Source: Paenibacillus sp.
GTDB taxonomy: Bacteria; Bacillota; Bacilli; Paenibacillales; NBRC-103111
Direction of reading: 5' to 3'
Assembly (NCBI GenBank): GCA_031180825.1
Contig: JAPSLM010000004.1
Coordinates: 62,001-126,000 of the forward strand
DNA length: 64,000 nt
Under the pieces are notes generated by a model, which made no database searches, was not told the origin of the DNA, and worked only from the letters and a program-made list of their open reading frames with translations. Both the position numbers and the translations under genes were made by a program. Positions 46,875 through 57,176 of this stretch are shown here, in pieces. Numbering within the stretch: position 1 is the stretch's first letter; each line of letters begins with the position of its first letter.

Positions 46875-47419
46875 ACTGCTAACTCCAGATCGTGCGGATC
46901 GTCTAAGGTGACATTTTTATGGATGCGAACCAACCAATAATTTTGATCGACGGGCATAATAGATTGCTTCAATGCCCATGTGCCCCCGTAACGTTCGTGT
47001 GCGTAAGATAATGCTTTCCCCAGAGCGTCTTCTTTGGACACGACAGGGTTAAACTTGGAGTTAAATAAAGCTTCGCGAATGTTCGGTACCGCTTTGGAGG
47101 GTCCGTCATTTCGTTCAATGACTTTGCCTGACTGTGCATCGATGCGAAAACGGATTCCGTAATCGTCCTTATATTCGGTTAGTCGGACATCTACAACCCA
47201 GATATCGAGTTTTTTCCCGGTTGGCTTATAGTACATCTGTTTTTCAAAAAATACATCGGAAGCAACTTTGATATGTTCGTACCCGTACAAAAAATGGTAG
47301 GCTTCGAGCAATGCGATACGCTCAGCTTGTTTTTGGTCAATAGCCGGCCCTTTTGGAACGCAGGAAACGACCATAAAAATAGCTATAATCATTACAAATA
47401 TAAAAATGCCACGTTTCAT
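46778..47419 (-). CDS. PepSY-like lipoprotein
   Basis: 213 residues from the ATG at 47419; an in-frame TTG at 47446 carries the ribosome-site region and is less likely. Signal with lipobox VVSC. Two PepSY-like segments are seen (LDIWVVDVRL...GIRFRIDAQSGKVIE and DQNYWLVRIHKN...LAVDIHTGKIADA). C-terminus DARPCCPFTKPP has a Cys pair. Its 3' end recurs 2.7 kb away. Confidence 0.7.
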   Translation of the reverse strand: MKRGIFIFVMIIAIFMVVSCVPKGPAIDQKQAERIALLEAYHFLYGYEHIKVASDVFFEKQMYYKPTGKKLDIWVVDVRLTEYKDDYGIRFRIDAQSGKVIERNDGPSKAVPNIREALFNSKFNPVVSKEDALGKALSYAHERYGGTWALKQSIMPVDQNYWLVRIHKNVTLDDPHDLELAVDIHTGKIADARPCCPFTKPPIYTPVPGSSYS

Positions 47420-47496
47420 TTCATGTACAAACCCCCTCAATAACAAGACCCGCCGTTGATTAAAATTAGCGGGTTAGTAATAATTAAGATCATATA

Positions 47497-49269
47497 TTAA
47501 AACTTACTATCTACCAAATCACCGGTAAAAGCATCTACATACACTGGAAACCCGTAATCAATTTCAAATTTCCATACTGGTAGAAGTATATTAGAATTTT
47601 TTTGTCTGTGGTAGATCAGTTCAATGTTTGTTATTTCATATTGATCTTTATCGAATTTCCAAACTTTATTTACATTTTTCTTAAAATATTCTAGAGCTTG
47701 GTCAGGTGTCAATACATTATTCTTAGTGATAGAAATATTATCATCTACTTTACTCCATTGATAACGCATTTGCCGAATTCCTATTTCATTAACGTCTACT
47801 TGAATTAGATCTCCACCAATTTCTTTTCCTTGATACTCATGTCCAAATACTACACTGTATTCTAACACCTCTTCTTTGGGCGTAGTTCCTAGAATATCGT
47901 TGACTCTCACCGTTTTGAATATTCTCTTGACTTTAGCATCCTGAGGTAAAAGACCATAATTTCGTAAGAATGATTCGGCTTTTGTTACTGCTTGATCTTC
48001 ATTGAAGGATACCTCACTCAAAGATCCTAAAAGCAAATTTGCATCAGCAAATTTTACTTTCCCATTTTTATCAGTTAGAAAAGATTTACTTCCATTTTTC
48101 ATGACGTGCTTTCCTTCAAATTGCCCTTCAACTATACCATCGCCTAAAATTTTTTTTCCAATTGCTATTAAATCATTAGAGCTGGCAGTGATAATTTGTA
48201 ATGGGGTTGACTGATAGACATTGTTAGTGACAGATGAAGTGTGGATTTTAAATTTCCTCTTACCATCTGTTATAAAATGAGGAAGATTAATTTTGGAGTT
48301 TTGAACCTTAGGCACGAGAGATCTGCTTTGAAAATTGTTTTTGTAGAAACTTGTTTGTTGATACTGATAAACATCAATTGTGGGGATACCGGTAGAGTCG
48401 TTGGTCAAACCCGATTTTTGTCCTGGTAAGTAGTCGTGTCTATTTACTTGATTAACTAAAACTGCCCAGGTAGAATCAATAAAGTCACTATTTGCTGTTG
48501 CCCAAGAATCAAGAATCGGTAAAGCGTCGGGGTCAGCCGGGCCTCCATCTACAGCATAAGCAAAAAAGCCTTGAATATTTAAATCATCATTGCTTCCTGC
48601 AGGACCGATACCATAGTAACCATTAATTCCGTGTACTCGATGAGGGATCATAGCACCAGTAGAGTCGTTTTGATATCCAAGCATTGTTCGGGCCCATAAG
48701 TGTGCACTATTTCCACCTTCAAAGAAATTGCCTTCTCCTTGACTACCATAATTTAATTGACCACATCCGGCAATAAATGCCCATTTTAAATTTTGATCCC
48801 ACCATGAGGTAGTAAATGATCCTGAAGTGTCAGCCCAGCCTACTCCAATTACCGCTGGAGATCTATCTGGATTATAATGTGTTGTCAAACCGGTCGTTGG
48901 ATAAGTATATACCAAATTAGCTTCATGGGATGCTGCAACCGAATCTGTTGGTTGCTCGTTTGAACCAATTAATAGTTCACCATCGTTTAAACCGTGACCT
49001 GAAATATATAAAAAATTGGCGATATCCGCATTTACAATGTCATGACCAGTAGGATAAATAGAATCTGCTGGATTTTTTCCGTACGTTGTTTTAAACATTA
49101 ATTCTGTATACCCGAGTTGATTCATTAAGCTGCGAAAATGATTGGCATCATGATCAGGTTCTTCACCGTTATATATCGTTGAAAATGTTGTAGCTGATAC
49201 TGGAGAGGATAATGACAAAGAAAAAGAAAAAGATAATAGCATGAGTTTACATATTATACTTTTATTCAT
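47497..49269 (-). CDS. Secreted caspase-like (clan CD-type) protein with PepSY-like C-terminus
   Basis: 590 residues from the ATG at 49269; an ATG at 49278 abuts GGGAG. Signal peptide ends LSSPVSA. The N-terminal domain has NFLYISGHGLNDG and, later, WAFIAGCGQLNYG, a His-Gly...Ala-Gly-Cys layout like the catalytic dyad of clan CD cysteine peptidases (caspase, clostripain, gingipain). It resembles DUF6345-type proteins (recalled family, not verified). From about 400 the sequence is PepSY-like (AESFLRNYGLLPQDAKV, PVWKFEIDYGFPVYVDAF), as in protease propeptides. Strikingly AT-rich versus neighbours: likely horizontally acquired. Confidence 0.65.
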   Translation of the reverse strand: MNKSIICKLMLLSFSFSLSLSSPVSATTFSTIYNGEEPDHDANHFRSLMNQLGYTELMFKTTYGKNPADSIYPTGHDIVNADIANFLYISGHGLNDGELLIGSNEQPTDSVAASHEANLVYTYPTTGLTTHYNPDRSPAVIGVGWADTSGSFTTSWWDQNLKWAFIAGCGQLNYGSQGEGNFFEGGNSAHLWARTMLGYQNDSTGAMIPHRVHGINGYYGIGPAGSNDDLNIQGFFAYAVDGGPADPDALPILDSWATANSDFIDSTWAVLVNQVNRHDYLPGQKSGLTNDSTGIPTIDVYQYQQTSFYKNNFQSRSLVPKVQNSKINLPHFITDGKRKFKIHTSSVTNNVYQSTPLQIITASSNDLIAIGKKILGDGIVEGQFEGKHVMKNGSKSFLTDKNGKVKFADANLLLGSLSEVSFNEDQAVTKAESFLRNYGLLPQDAKVKRIFKTVRVNDILGTTPKEEVLEYSVVFGHEYQGKEIGGDLIQVDVNEIGIRQMRYQWSKVDDNISITKNNVLTPDQALEYFKKNVNKVWKFDKDQYEITNIELIYHRQKNSNILLPVWKFEIDYGFPVYVDAFTGDLVDSKF

Positions 49270-49437
49270 TTTTTTCATCTCCCAATAGAATTAAGAAACT
49301 CTAAATATTTTAATAAAAGAAGCAAAGAGAGCAAGCCACCTCCTGTATATGGAATGTAATATTTAAACTATAAAGGTAATTATATTATAAAAAAAACATA
49401 TATTTCAAATAACTTCCTTAGTGCTTCGTTTTTTCTG

Positions 49438-49535
49438 TCCTACGAGTACGAGCTTCCCGGAACAGGGGAATAGTTGTTGGCTTCGTGAACGGGCAGCATG
49501 GGCGGGCATCGGGAATTTTTCCTGTATGAATGCCT
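49438..49535 (+). repeat. Imperfect direct repeat, copy 2
   Basis: Duplicate of the 3' end of the lipoprotein gene (minus strand IHTGKIPDARPCCPFTKP, then out of frame). No 5' part of that gene is present here. The surrounding 49270-49626 stretch is AT-rich and otherwise empty. Confidence 0.8.
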
Positions 49536-49626
49536 GTCCGCCAACTTGAATTTATCCGCATTACGTCGTATTCTGCATACGAATGGATAAGAAATGATGC
49601 GCCTTGATGACGGAACACTTAAGCAT

Positions 49627-50224
49627 GGGCTCCGGTCGAACGCGCCAAAAATGGCGACCAGGAGGCATTTCATTTGCTCATTCAGAAGCACAGAGCAAAA
49701 CGGTTCATTGGGCCATGATGTACCAAAGATCCTTATCTTACCGAAGAAGTGCAGGATGCGATTCTCCGGTCTTTTTTGCGGTTGGAGACGCTGGAGCATG
49801 CGGACCGTTTTTTGCCTTGGCTTCGAAGCATCGTACGGAACAAAGCTGTAGATGCTATTCGAAAATCGAACAATCACCGATTCCTGTTACCCGAAGACGA
49901 GTGGAATGATCAATCGAACGATTCAGCCGATCCGGAAATGAGCGCGCTGCGTAATGATTGGATCGAGCCCATTTCCCAACTGACGGAAACGCTTTCCCAA
50001 CGCGACAGGCAAATTTTCGAAATGCATTTTTTTCGGCAGAGGCCACCGGAAGAGATTGCAAGTCAGTTCGCTCTGAAGGTAAGCAACGTTTCAACATATT
50101 ATCGCGGGCAAAAGTCAAGCTGCAGGAACAACGCTTTCGCCATGAGACCGTCCGGTATGTGCAAGAACGAAAGGCCCGCAACAAGCCGGCCCGGACAAGC
50201 CTTCGCGTCCCCGCCTCCCGCTGA
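49627..50224 (+). pseudogene. ECF sigma factor, disrupted
   Basis: AKNGDQEAFHLLIQKHRAKR, then a TGA, then DPYLTEEVQDAILRSFLRL (region 2), RFLPWLRSIVRNKAVDAIRK, and region 4 TLSQRDRQIFEMHFFRQRPPEEIA. A second break near 50095 moves the tail into another frame (LSRAKVKLQEQRFRHETVRY). No intact start codon. The dense indels show a non-functional sigma factor. Confidence 0.78.
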
Positions 50225-51116
50225 GTCTATTCTTCTTTCGGCCATATCGTCTTTGAATTGTTGCAGTATACGAAGCTGAACGGCCTTACCTTAAGCGAGG
50301 TGATGGGGCTGACCGGACAAGCGTTCCGGATCCAGATGACGTCCGATGCCGGACTCAGCAGCAGCTTGGTCTACGACTAGGGGTTCGTCGCCGATCAAGC
50401 GGCTCGCGTGCTTGGCTGCCAGGCCTGGCATATCGGAAAACCAAACAAGATTCCCCGCCGGATCTGCTTCTACGCGCGCTTCAAACGATTCATGACACGA
50501 TTGAACGAAGTGTGCCCGCGTTGGTCTGGAATTTGTCGAGCTGCGAATTCGGCATGATCTATAGTTATGATGACGAGAGCAAATGCTTTACGCACCGGGA
50601 TGCAAATCATCCTTCGCTGATCATTCCTTATGATCGGCTGGGCCGTTCGACCGACAAGCCGGAGCTTTTTGTCGCGGCGTTCGGGTAGCCGGCGCACTGG
50701 ACGGGCGTGTCCGAACGGGAAATACTTCTGGCTCTGGAGATCATTGTGACACACGCCCGGGGCAGGGAGCCGAACGTTCCGGGCTACGCTAGCGGTCTGG
50801 CTTCGTACGATATATGGCTAGAGGCATTTCGGAGCGGTCAAGCGGACCCGATCGGGCACGTTGCGCTGCTTACCGAGGCCAGGGAGCAGGGAGCATGCCG
50901 TCCTTTCCTGGAGACTTGATCTTCGCATGCCGTATCCGTTCCATATCCGAAGCTGGGGGGAGGGGATGCAGGCTGCCATGCGTTATTTTCGTAGCGTGAA
51001 CGATATATACCATAAGCTCTATCCTGCGTTTCCTTATGGGCTCCCCGGAGTCAATATGGATATTCGGGAATGAACGGTCGACCTCCTGCAGCGCATTAAA
51101 GCGAGCGAAGAATAAG
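50225..51116 (+). pseudogene. BtrH/DUF4872-like protein, disrupted
   Basis: Fragments in different frames: SSFGHIVFELLQYTKLNGLT, RIQMTSDAGLSSSLVYD followed by TAG, then ALVWNLSSCEFGMIYSYDDE, and FVAAFG followed by TAG, then GVSEREILLALEIIVTHARG and PYPFHIRSWGEGMQAAMRYF. Together they resemble butirosin BtrH-like N-terminal peptidase-fold proteins linked to ECF sigma factors in Paenibacillus (family recall uncertain). Confidence 0.6.
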
Positions 51117-51228
51117 GGATACGGCAATTGGAACGCATGTTAGAAATATTCTCTTGCCATCCGATAGAAAAGAACGGTCGGAACGTCGCAGTTGTGAAGT
51201 TCATTATGAAAGGGGAAAATCGAACCGA

Positions 51229-51988
51229 TGAATACGTCAACGAAGGAAACAAAGCTCTTGCATGAGGTTAAAGCCGCTGTGCTGCATGTCCGGGATCTGC
51301 CTCGCATGGCGGCTTGGTACGCCAAGCTTCTGGGCATGCCGCTCAAACTCTGGACGACGAAAAACCGTTTTACGAGTTTGACATGAATAATCAGGTCAAT
51401 CTGATGCTGGACGATCACCGCAATAAGCAGGCTCAGGAAAAATATCCGATTTGCATGATGAGAACTGCGGATATTGAAGCAGCCCATACGTCCAAGAGAA
51501 CGGGATTTCGATTTCCCAAGATGTGCAGCTTCCCCATCCCGGGCTCGCGTATTTCCAAATTGTCGATTCGGAAGGCAATGAGATATGATCGTACAATCGG
51601 ATTGGGTCAATCCGAATCCAGTACGGCCGACTGCACCGGATCACCCGATCCAAAACCGCATCAACAGTGTCGTGATCCCCGTGGCCCATCTGAAAAGAGC
51701 GACCGAGTGGTACAGCCAAGCTGCTCGGCCAGCAGATCAAGCCGGATCGTCAGGATGGCGGACCGATCTATTGGTTCGATATGCAGAACGGCACGGGAAT
51801 TCTGCTCCGATAATCGAACCAATCAGGATCTTGCGGCGCTGCCGACGTTTATGCTCAAAGCTTCCAACATCCATGAAGCCTACTCGTTCGTTCGAAGCAG
51901 CGGCGTTACAATCGTCCGCGATGTGCAGTTCGACCACTATTTTATCGTCGAGGACCCGGAAGGAAACGCCGTGATGATTTGTCTCTGA
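51229..51988 (+). pseudogene. Two-domain VOC (glyoxalase/bleomycin-resistance) protein, disrupted
   Basis: ATG at 51229. EVKAAVLHVRDLPRMAAWYA starts the first VOC module, which continues in another frame as EFDMNNQVNLMLDDH. The second module, INSVVIPVAHLKRATEWYS then PIYWFDMQNGTGIL, ends FDHYFIVEDPEGNAVMICL. At least four frame breaks. Possibly the target enzyme of the decayed sigma-factor island. Confidence 0.75.
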
Positions 51989-52072
51989 GATGCGAATCCC
52001 CTGATTTGTCACGCATTCGAGGAATTGATATAATTGACATAATGATATTATCGATAACAGAGGTCGTGACGC

Positions 52073-53260
52073 ATGCAAAGCGAAAGACAGCCCTTGTACG
52101 TGCAAATTCAGGAGCACTTCAAGCAGCTCATCTCCTCCGGCAAACTAGTGGAGGGGGATCGGATTCCATCCGAGAAGGAGCTGATTGCGAGGTTCAACGT
52201 AAGCCGGATTACGGTGGCCAATGCGCTTGCCCAGCTCGCCAAGGACGGGTGGATTTACCGCATTCCCGGACGCGGCAGCTTTGTCGGCAGCGGGGAGGGC
52301 GCTTCGATTTCGATCAGCCCTTCAACGGTCGGTAGGCCGACCGAGACAGGGGTGCAGGGCCCCGCCGTTCGTTCCTATGCCGATCGGCACGCCGGAGTAC
52401 GCCAAATGATCGGCCTTCTCATCCCGTCCATGGCGGATTATTTTGCGCTGCGGCTGGTGCAGGGGATCGTGAATGCGCTGAACGATACCGGCTATTATCT
52501 GGCTACTGTCCTAACGCGCAATTCCAAGGAGAGGGAGCGGGAAGCGATCGTCGAGCTGACCCGGATGGGGGCGGCCGGACTGATTATTTTTCCGGTCGAT
52601 GCGGAGACGTATAATGAAGAAATATTGGCGCTTAAAATCAACAAGTTTCCGTTCGTGTTAATCGACCGCTACCTGCCCGGGGTAGAGACGAATTTCGTTT
52701 GTTCGGACAGCGCGCTTGGCGCCAAGTTGGCCGTGTCGCATCTGTGGGAGCTCGGGCACCGGAATATCGCCATCTGCTCGGACTCGCCGCTGCCGACCGT
52801 TTCCGTAGACGAGCGCATCGCCGGGTACATGGAGGCGCTGAAGGAGCAGGGAGCGATGATCGATCCTTCGCTGATCTTGACGGACTTTCGGATCGACGAC
52901 GTCCTGCCGGACGAGCAGCACCCGCTGTACCGGCATGTGCAAAGCAGATCGGCCACGGCCTATATCGCACTGAACGCCAAGCTCGGCGTTCATATCGCGA
53001 TTCTGGCCCGGCGGCTCGGGCTTTGCGTGCCCGACGAGCTGTCCATCCTGACGTTCGACGACCCTTCTCCGGGACTGGAGGAGCCCGGTCGGTATACGCA
53101 CGTTGCCCAATCGGAAGGGGAGATCGGAAGCAAGGCCGCCGAAATTTTGATTCGGCTGCTGGATCGCCCGCAGGACAAGGACAACGGGCAGTATACGAAA
53201 ATCATCCTAAGACCGGAGCTGGTCGTAAGAGGATCGACCGGTCCCGTCAAGCCGTCCTAG
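52073..53260 (+). CDS. GntR-HTH / LacI-effector transcriptional regulator (AraR-type)
   Basis: 395 residues. N-terminal GntR winged helix (PLYVQIQEHFKQLISSGKL, RIPSEKELIARFNVSRITVA). Periplasmic-binding-like domain from about 110 (IGLLIPSMADYFALRLVQGI, DRYLPGVETNFV, LSILTFDDP). The neighbour is an alpha-mannosidase, so a mannoside or glycan fragment is a candidate effector. TTGATATA-type AT-rich sequence precedes both this gene and the mannosidase, but no firm operator can be defined. Confidence 0.87.
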   Translation: MQSERQPLYVQIQEHFKQLISSGKLVEGDRIPSEKELIARFNVSRITVANALAQLAKDGWIYRIPGRGSFVGSGEGASISISPSTVGRPTETGVQGPAVRSYADRHAGVRQMIGLLIPSMADYFALRLVQGIVNALNDTGYYLATVLTRNSKEREREAIVELTRMGAAGLIIFPVDAETYNEEILALKINKFPFVLIDRYLPGVETNFVCSDSALGAKLAVSHLWELGHRNIAICSDSPLPTVSVDERIAGYMEALKEQGAMIDPSLILTDFRIDDVLPDEQHPLYRHVQSRSATAYIALNAKLGVHIAILARRLGLCVPDELSILTFDDPSPGLEEPGRYTHVAQSEGEIGSKAAEILIRLLDRPQDKDNGQYTKIILRPELVVRGSTGPVKPS

Positions 53261-53339
53261 CTTCCAGCGAACCGGTGACAACTTGCGCTGTGGGAGCTTA
53301 TGAACGGTTGCTCTCCTCCCCCATCATGTGCATCAGCCA

Positions 53340-53376
53340 GCCTCCGCCAAGATTCATGCTTGGCGGAGGCTTTTTT
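53340..53376 (+). terminator. Regulator terminator
   Basis: GCCTCCGCCAAG and CTTGGCGGAGGC form a perfect 12-bp stem, then TTTTTT. Confidence 0.9.
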
Positions 53377-53480
53377 GCCGTCCTTGCGATGAAAATTTTA
53401 TAGCAGTTATGCATATTGATAATATATTTGATATATCGTACATTGGAGGTATATCTTAGCGATAGAAAAGGAGAACGGAC

Positions 53481-56400
53481 ATGAGATTCGTACAAGAAAA
53501 GCTGGAGCGCCGTATCAACGAATTGGCGAACGCCAGATACCGGGATCGCTTCCCGTTGACCGATATTCGCATGGTGGAGCAAGCCGCTTCCCCGCAGGAG
53601 GCTCGGGAGCAAGCCGGAACACCGGCAACCGTCGGCATTCGCTGGGGAGGATGCGACCAGACCGCTTGGTTCGTGGGTGCGCTGACGTTCCCGGAGGCAT
53701 GGAAAGATCAGGACGTCGTAGGCTTGATCCAGCTTGGCAACACGGGCGGAGGCAATTGCAGCGGCTACGAGGCGCTCGCTTATTTGGACGGGGAACCGGC
53801 GCAGGCGCTGGACCGGAACCATGGGGAGCTGTTTATCCCGGCTGACGCCGTCAACAAGGGCAGCGCGGAGCTGATCATTCAAGCCTGGAGCGGCTTGACG
53901 CCGCCGGATGCGGGGCACCAGCCGTTCGATCACCGGATCGACGAGCTGGACCTCGCTTGGCTCGACCCGGCTACGGACGACTTGTACTATACGGCGCTGC
54001 ACGTACTGCAGGGCGTGCGCTGTCTGGAGGAACGCAGCAGCGAGAAGCACGGCATGCTGTCGGCGCTCGACGATGCGTTCCAACTGCTGGATTGGCGCGC
54101 GCCGGGCTCGGAAGCTTTTTACGCAGCGGCGGAACAGGCATTGGCGCTGCTCAAGCAGCGGCTGGAAGAGCTGCCGCGGGGGGCGCGGCCTCAGGTGACG
54201 GCGGTCGGTCACTGCCATATCGACGTCGCCTGGCTGTGGAGATTGAAGCATACGCGTGAGAAATCCGCCCGCTCTTGGTCAACGGTGCTGCAGCTGATGG
54301 ACCGCTATCCGGAATATATCTTTTTCCAATCCCAGCCGCAGCTTTACGCTTATTTAAAGGAAGACTACCCGGCGATTTACGACAAAATCAAGCGGCGCGT
54401 CGCGGAGAAACGCTGGGAGGCGTCCGGAGCGATGTGGCTGGAGTCGGACTGCAATATTCCATCCGGCGAATCGCTGGTTCGTCAGCTGCTTTACGGGAAG
54501 CGGTTTTTCCGCGAGGAATTCGGCGTAGACAACCGGATCTTGTGGCTGCCCGACGTGTTCGGCTACAGCTGGGCGCTGCCGCAAATTTTGAAGAAGGCCG
54601 GCATCGATTATTTTATGACGACCAAAATCAGCTGGAGCCAGTATAACCGCTTCCCGCACGATACGTTCCATTGGCGGGGCATCGACGGTACGGAGCTGCT
54701 GACCCATTTTATTACGACGCCCAACAACGACGGCAGCTGGTACTATACCTACAACGGCAACGTGACCGCATCCAGCGTACAGGGGCTGTGGGACAACTAC
54801 CGGCAAAAGGAACTGAACGATCAACTGCTGCTCGCCTACGGATGGGGTGACGGAGGCGGCGGACCGACGCGCGACATGCTGGAGGCGGTGCGGCGCTTCG
54901 AGGACATGCCGGCGATGCCTCAGGTGCGTCAAGGCCGGGTGGAGGCGTTTTTCGAAGCGCTTGATGACCGGGTATCCGATCACCCGCGGCTGCCGTTATG
55001 GGACGGGGAGCTGTACCTGGAATATCACCGCGGCACGTATACGTCGCAAGCCTACAACAAGCGGATGAACCGTCGGATGGAGACGCTGCTGCATCAAGCG
55101 GAATTCGTCAACAGCCTTGCGATGCTGCTTAACGGCGGGCATGCGTATCCGGTTGACACGCTGCGGAAGAGCTGGACCATTACGCTCCGCAACCAGTTCC
55201 ACGATATTATCCCAGGCTCCTCGATCGGGGAAGTGTATGAGGACAGCCGGGAAGAGTACGCGGAAGCGGAGCAATTGGCATTCGCGGCGCTGGAGCAAGG
55301 TACCCAGGCGATCGCAGGCGGTCGCGGGCAAGACGGAGCTGCGGCGGCGGAAAATGTCGGTTACCGCGTCATCAACCCGTTAGGCTGGGAACGGTCGGCG
55401 CTTGTCGAAATTTCTTCGGACGATCTCCCTGCCGAGCGGCTTGCTTGGTTCTCGCCAAGCGGCGAAGCGCTGGACAGCCAGCTTGTTCGCGGCGCCGACG
55501 GCCGGCCTGTCTCGATGCTTGTTCATACGCCGGACGTTCCGGCATTAGGCTATACGACCATTGTCGGCAAAAGCGCGGACGACGCTCCGGCGGCAAGCAT
55601 CGGCGATTGGAGTATCGGCGAACGGCTCCTGGAGACGCCTTTTTACCGGATTGAGCTGAACGGCAGCGGCCAGATCGCATCTTTGTACGATAAGCGGAAT
55701 GCGCGGGAAGTGCTCAAGCCGGGCGAAGCGGCCAATGTGCTGCAGGTGTTCGAGGATAAGCCGATGGCGCACGACGCTTGGGATATCGACATCTACTATC
55801 AAGAGAAGAGCTGGACGGTCGATGAGCTGACCGAAGCGGTTGTGGAGGAGCAGGGGCCGCTGCGCGCGGTGCTTAAGCTCGTATGGCGTTTCCACCGCTC
55901 TATCATCGAGCAGAAAATGACGCTGTACCGCGACCATCCGCGAATCGATTTTTGCACCCGGGTCGTTTGGCACGAGAAGCAGCTGCTGCTCAAGACGGCG
56001 TTTCCGGTCGACGTGCGGTCGACGAAGGCGACGTACGAGATTCAATTCGGCAACGTGGAGCGACCGACACACTGGAACACGAGCTGGGATTGGGCGCGGT
56101 TCGAATCGGTAGCGCAGCGCTGGGTCGATCTGTCCGAAGGAGGATATGGCGTCAGCCTGTTAAACGATTGCAAGTACGGCCACGATATCCGCAATCATGT
56201 GCTGCGTCTCAGTCTCATTAAGTCGGCGGTATCGCCGGATCCTGAAGCCGATCAGGGGCTGCATGAATTTACTTATTCGCTGTATCCGCATAAAAACGGT
56301 TGGTTGGAGGCGGACACGCACCGTCAGGCGTGCGAGCTCAACATGCCGCTGCTTCCGGTGCGATTGGCCGGAGCGGCCTATACGGACGGCCTTCCCGAGC

Positions 56401-56678
56401 AGTTGGGGCTGTTCCGTGTCGATGGCTCCCATGTCATGATCGACACGGTCAAAAAAGCCGAAGACGACGAATCGTTCATCGTCCGTTTGTACGAGTACGG
56501 AGGCATTCGCGGAGATGTCCGGCTCTGCGCCGATGCGCAGATCGGGGAGCTTGTCTCCGTCGAAGAGACGAACCTGATGGAGGAGCAGCCGCAAGCGGTG
56601 GAGCACGGTCCGCATGAGGTCAAGCTGTTCATGAAGCCGTACGAGATCAAGACGCTGCGGGTCGCCCTGAAAGCATAG
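53481..56678 (+). CDS. GH38 alpha-mannosidase
   Basis: 1065 residues. Zn/catalytic motif GHCHIDVAWLWRLKHTREK at about 240. Nucleophile Asp in WLPDVFGYSWALPQIL. Metal His in NQFHDIIPGSSIGE. C-terminal beta domains to the end. Typical full-length class II (cytosolic) bacterial alpha-mannosidase without signal peptide. Releases mannose from imported oligosaccharides. AAAAGGAG ribosome site. Likely controlled by the regulator upstream. Confidence 0.95.
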   Translation: MRFVQEKLERRINELANARYRDRFPLTDIRMVEQAASPQEAREQAGTPATVGIRWGGCDQTAWFVGALTFPEAWKDQDVVGLIQLGNTGGGNCSGYEALAYLDGEPAQALDRNHGELFIPADAVNKGSAELIIQAWSGLTPPDAGHQPFDHRIDELDLAWLDPATDDLYYTALHVLQGVRCLEERSSEKHGMLSALDDAFQLLDWRAPGSEAFYAAAEQALALLKQRLEELPRGARPQVTAVGHCHIDVAWLWRLKHTREKSARSWSTVLQLMDRYPEYIFFQSQPQLYAYLKEDYPAIYDKIKRRVAEKRWEASGAMWLESDCNIPSGESLVRQLLYGKRFFREEFGVDNRILWLPDVFGYSWALPQILKKAGIDYFMTTKISWSQYNRFPHDTFHWRGIDGTELLTHFITTPNNDGSWYYTYNGNVTASSVQGLWDNYRQKELNDQLLLAYGWGDGGGGPTRDMLEAVRRFEDMPAMPQVRQGRVEAFFEALDDRVSDHPRLPLWDGELYLEYHRGTYTSQAYNKRMNRRMETLLHQAEFVNSLAMLLNGGHAYPVDTLRKSWTITLRNQFHDIIPGSSIGEVYEDSREEYAEAEQLAFAALEQGTQAIAGGRGQDGAAAAENVGYRVINPLGWERSALVEISSDDLPAERLAWFSPSGEALDSQLVRGADGRPVSMLVHTPDVPALGYTTIVGKSADDAPAASIGDWSIGERLLETPFYRIELNGSGQIASLYDKRNAREVLKPGEAANVLQVFEDKPMAHDAWDIDIYYQEKSWTVDELTEAVVEEQGPLRAVLKLVWRFHRSIIEQKMTLYRDHPRIDFCTRVVWHEKQLLLKTAFPVDVRSTKATYEIQFGNVERPTHWNTSWDWARFESVAQRWVDLSEGGYGVSLLNDCKYGHDIRNHVLRLSLIKSAVSPDPEADQGLHEFTYSLYPHKNGWLEADTHRQACELNMPLLPVRLAGAAYTDGLPEQLGLFRVDGSHVMIDTVKKAEDDESFIVRLYEYGGIRGDVRLCADAQIGELVSVEETNLMEEQPQAVEHGPHEVKLFMKPYEIKTLRVALKA

Positions 56679-56796
56679 CGGGAAGCCCATTTTTAAGTAC
56701 CAACGCACCTGCAAGTGCTGCCTTTCATAAACTGAATTTGACTGTATCCCTAGACCTTGTAATGCAACCAAAACCCGGGCAAGGAGGGGTGACACT

Positions 56797-57021
56797 TTGA
56801 AAGGCAGCGATCATAAAAGTAAATTTTTGCTCACCAATCGCGAACGTGAGGTTTTTGAACTTCTCGTGCAGGACAAAACGACAAAAGATATTGCACAGCA
56901 GCTGTTTATTAGCGAAAAAACAGTCCGGAACCATATTTCTAACGTCATGCAAAAGTTAAATGTCAAAGGCCGTTCGCAAGCGGTTGTGGAACTGATCAAG
57001 CTTGGGGAACTGCAGATTTGA
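56797..57021 (+). CDS. gerE: GerE, late mother-cell sporulation regulator
   Basis: 74 residues, the exact length of B. subtilis GerE. It consists only of a LuxR-type HTH: LLTNREREVFELLVQDKTTK and SEKTVRNHISNVMQKLNVKG. TTG start after AAGGAGGGG. Works with sigma-K on late coat genes; it may act on the coat/exosporium loci in this window. Confidence 0.9.
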   Translation: MKGSDHKSKFLLTNREREVFELLVQDKTTKDIAQQLFISEKTVRNHISNVMQKLNVKGRSQAVVELIKLGELQI

Positions 57022-57176
57022 AGCATTCGCGAAGCAACCACACCAGCCTTCTTTTTCCGCTTTCCCCACGGGGAAGCGCGGGAAGGGGGCTATTTGGTTT
57101 TTGATGGATTTTTTTCTGCGAATTTCAAATAGGATAAAATAAAATCAAGATTCCGCTTAGTCAGGAGGGAGTTACG

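Noticed and set aside
52020..52070. TTGATATAATTGACATAATG-like dyad before the GntR/LacI regulator as operator
   Set aside because: Only loosely similar to the AT-rich sequence before the mannosidase; no repeat good enough to call.
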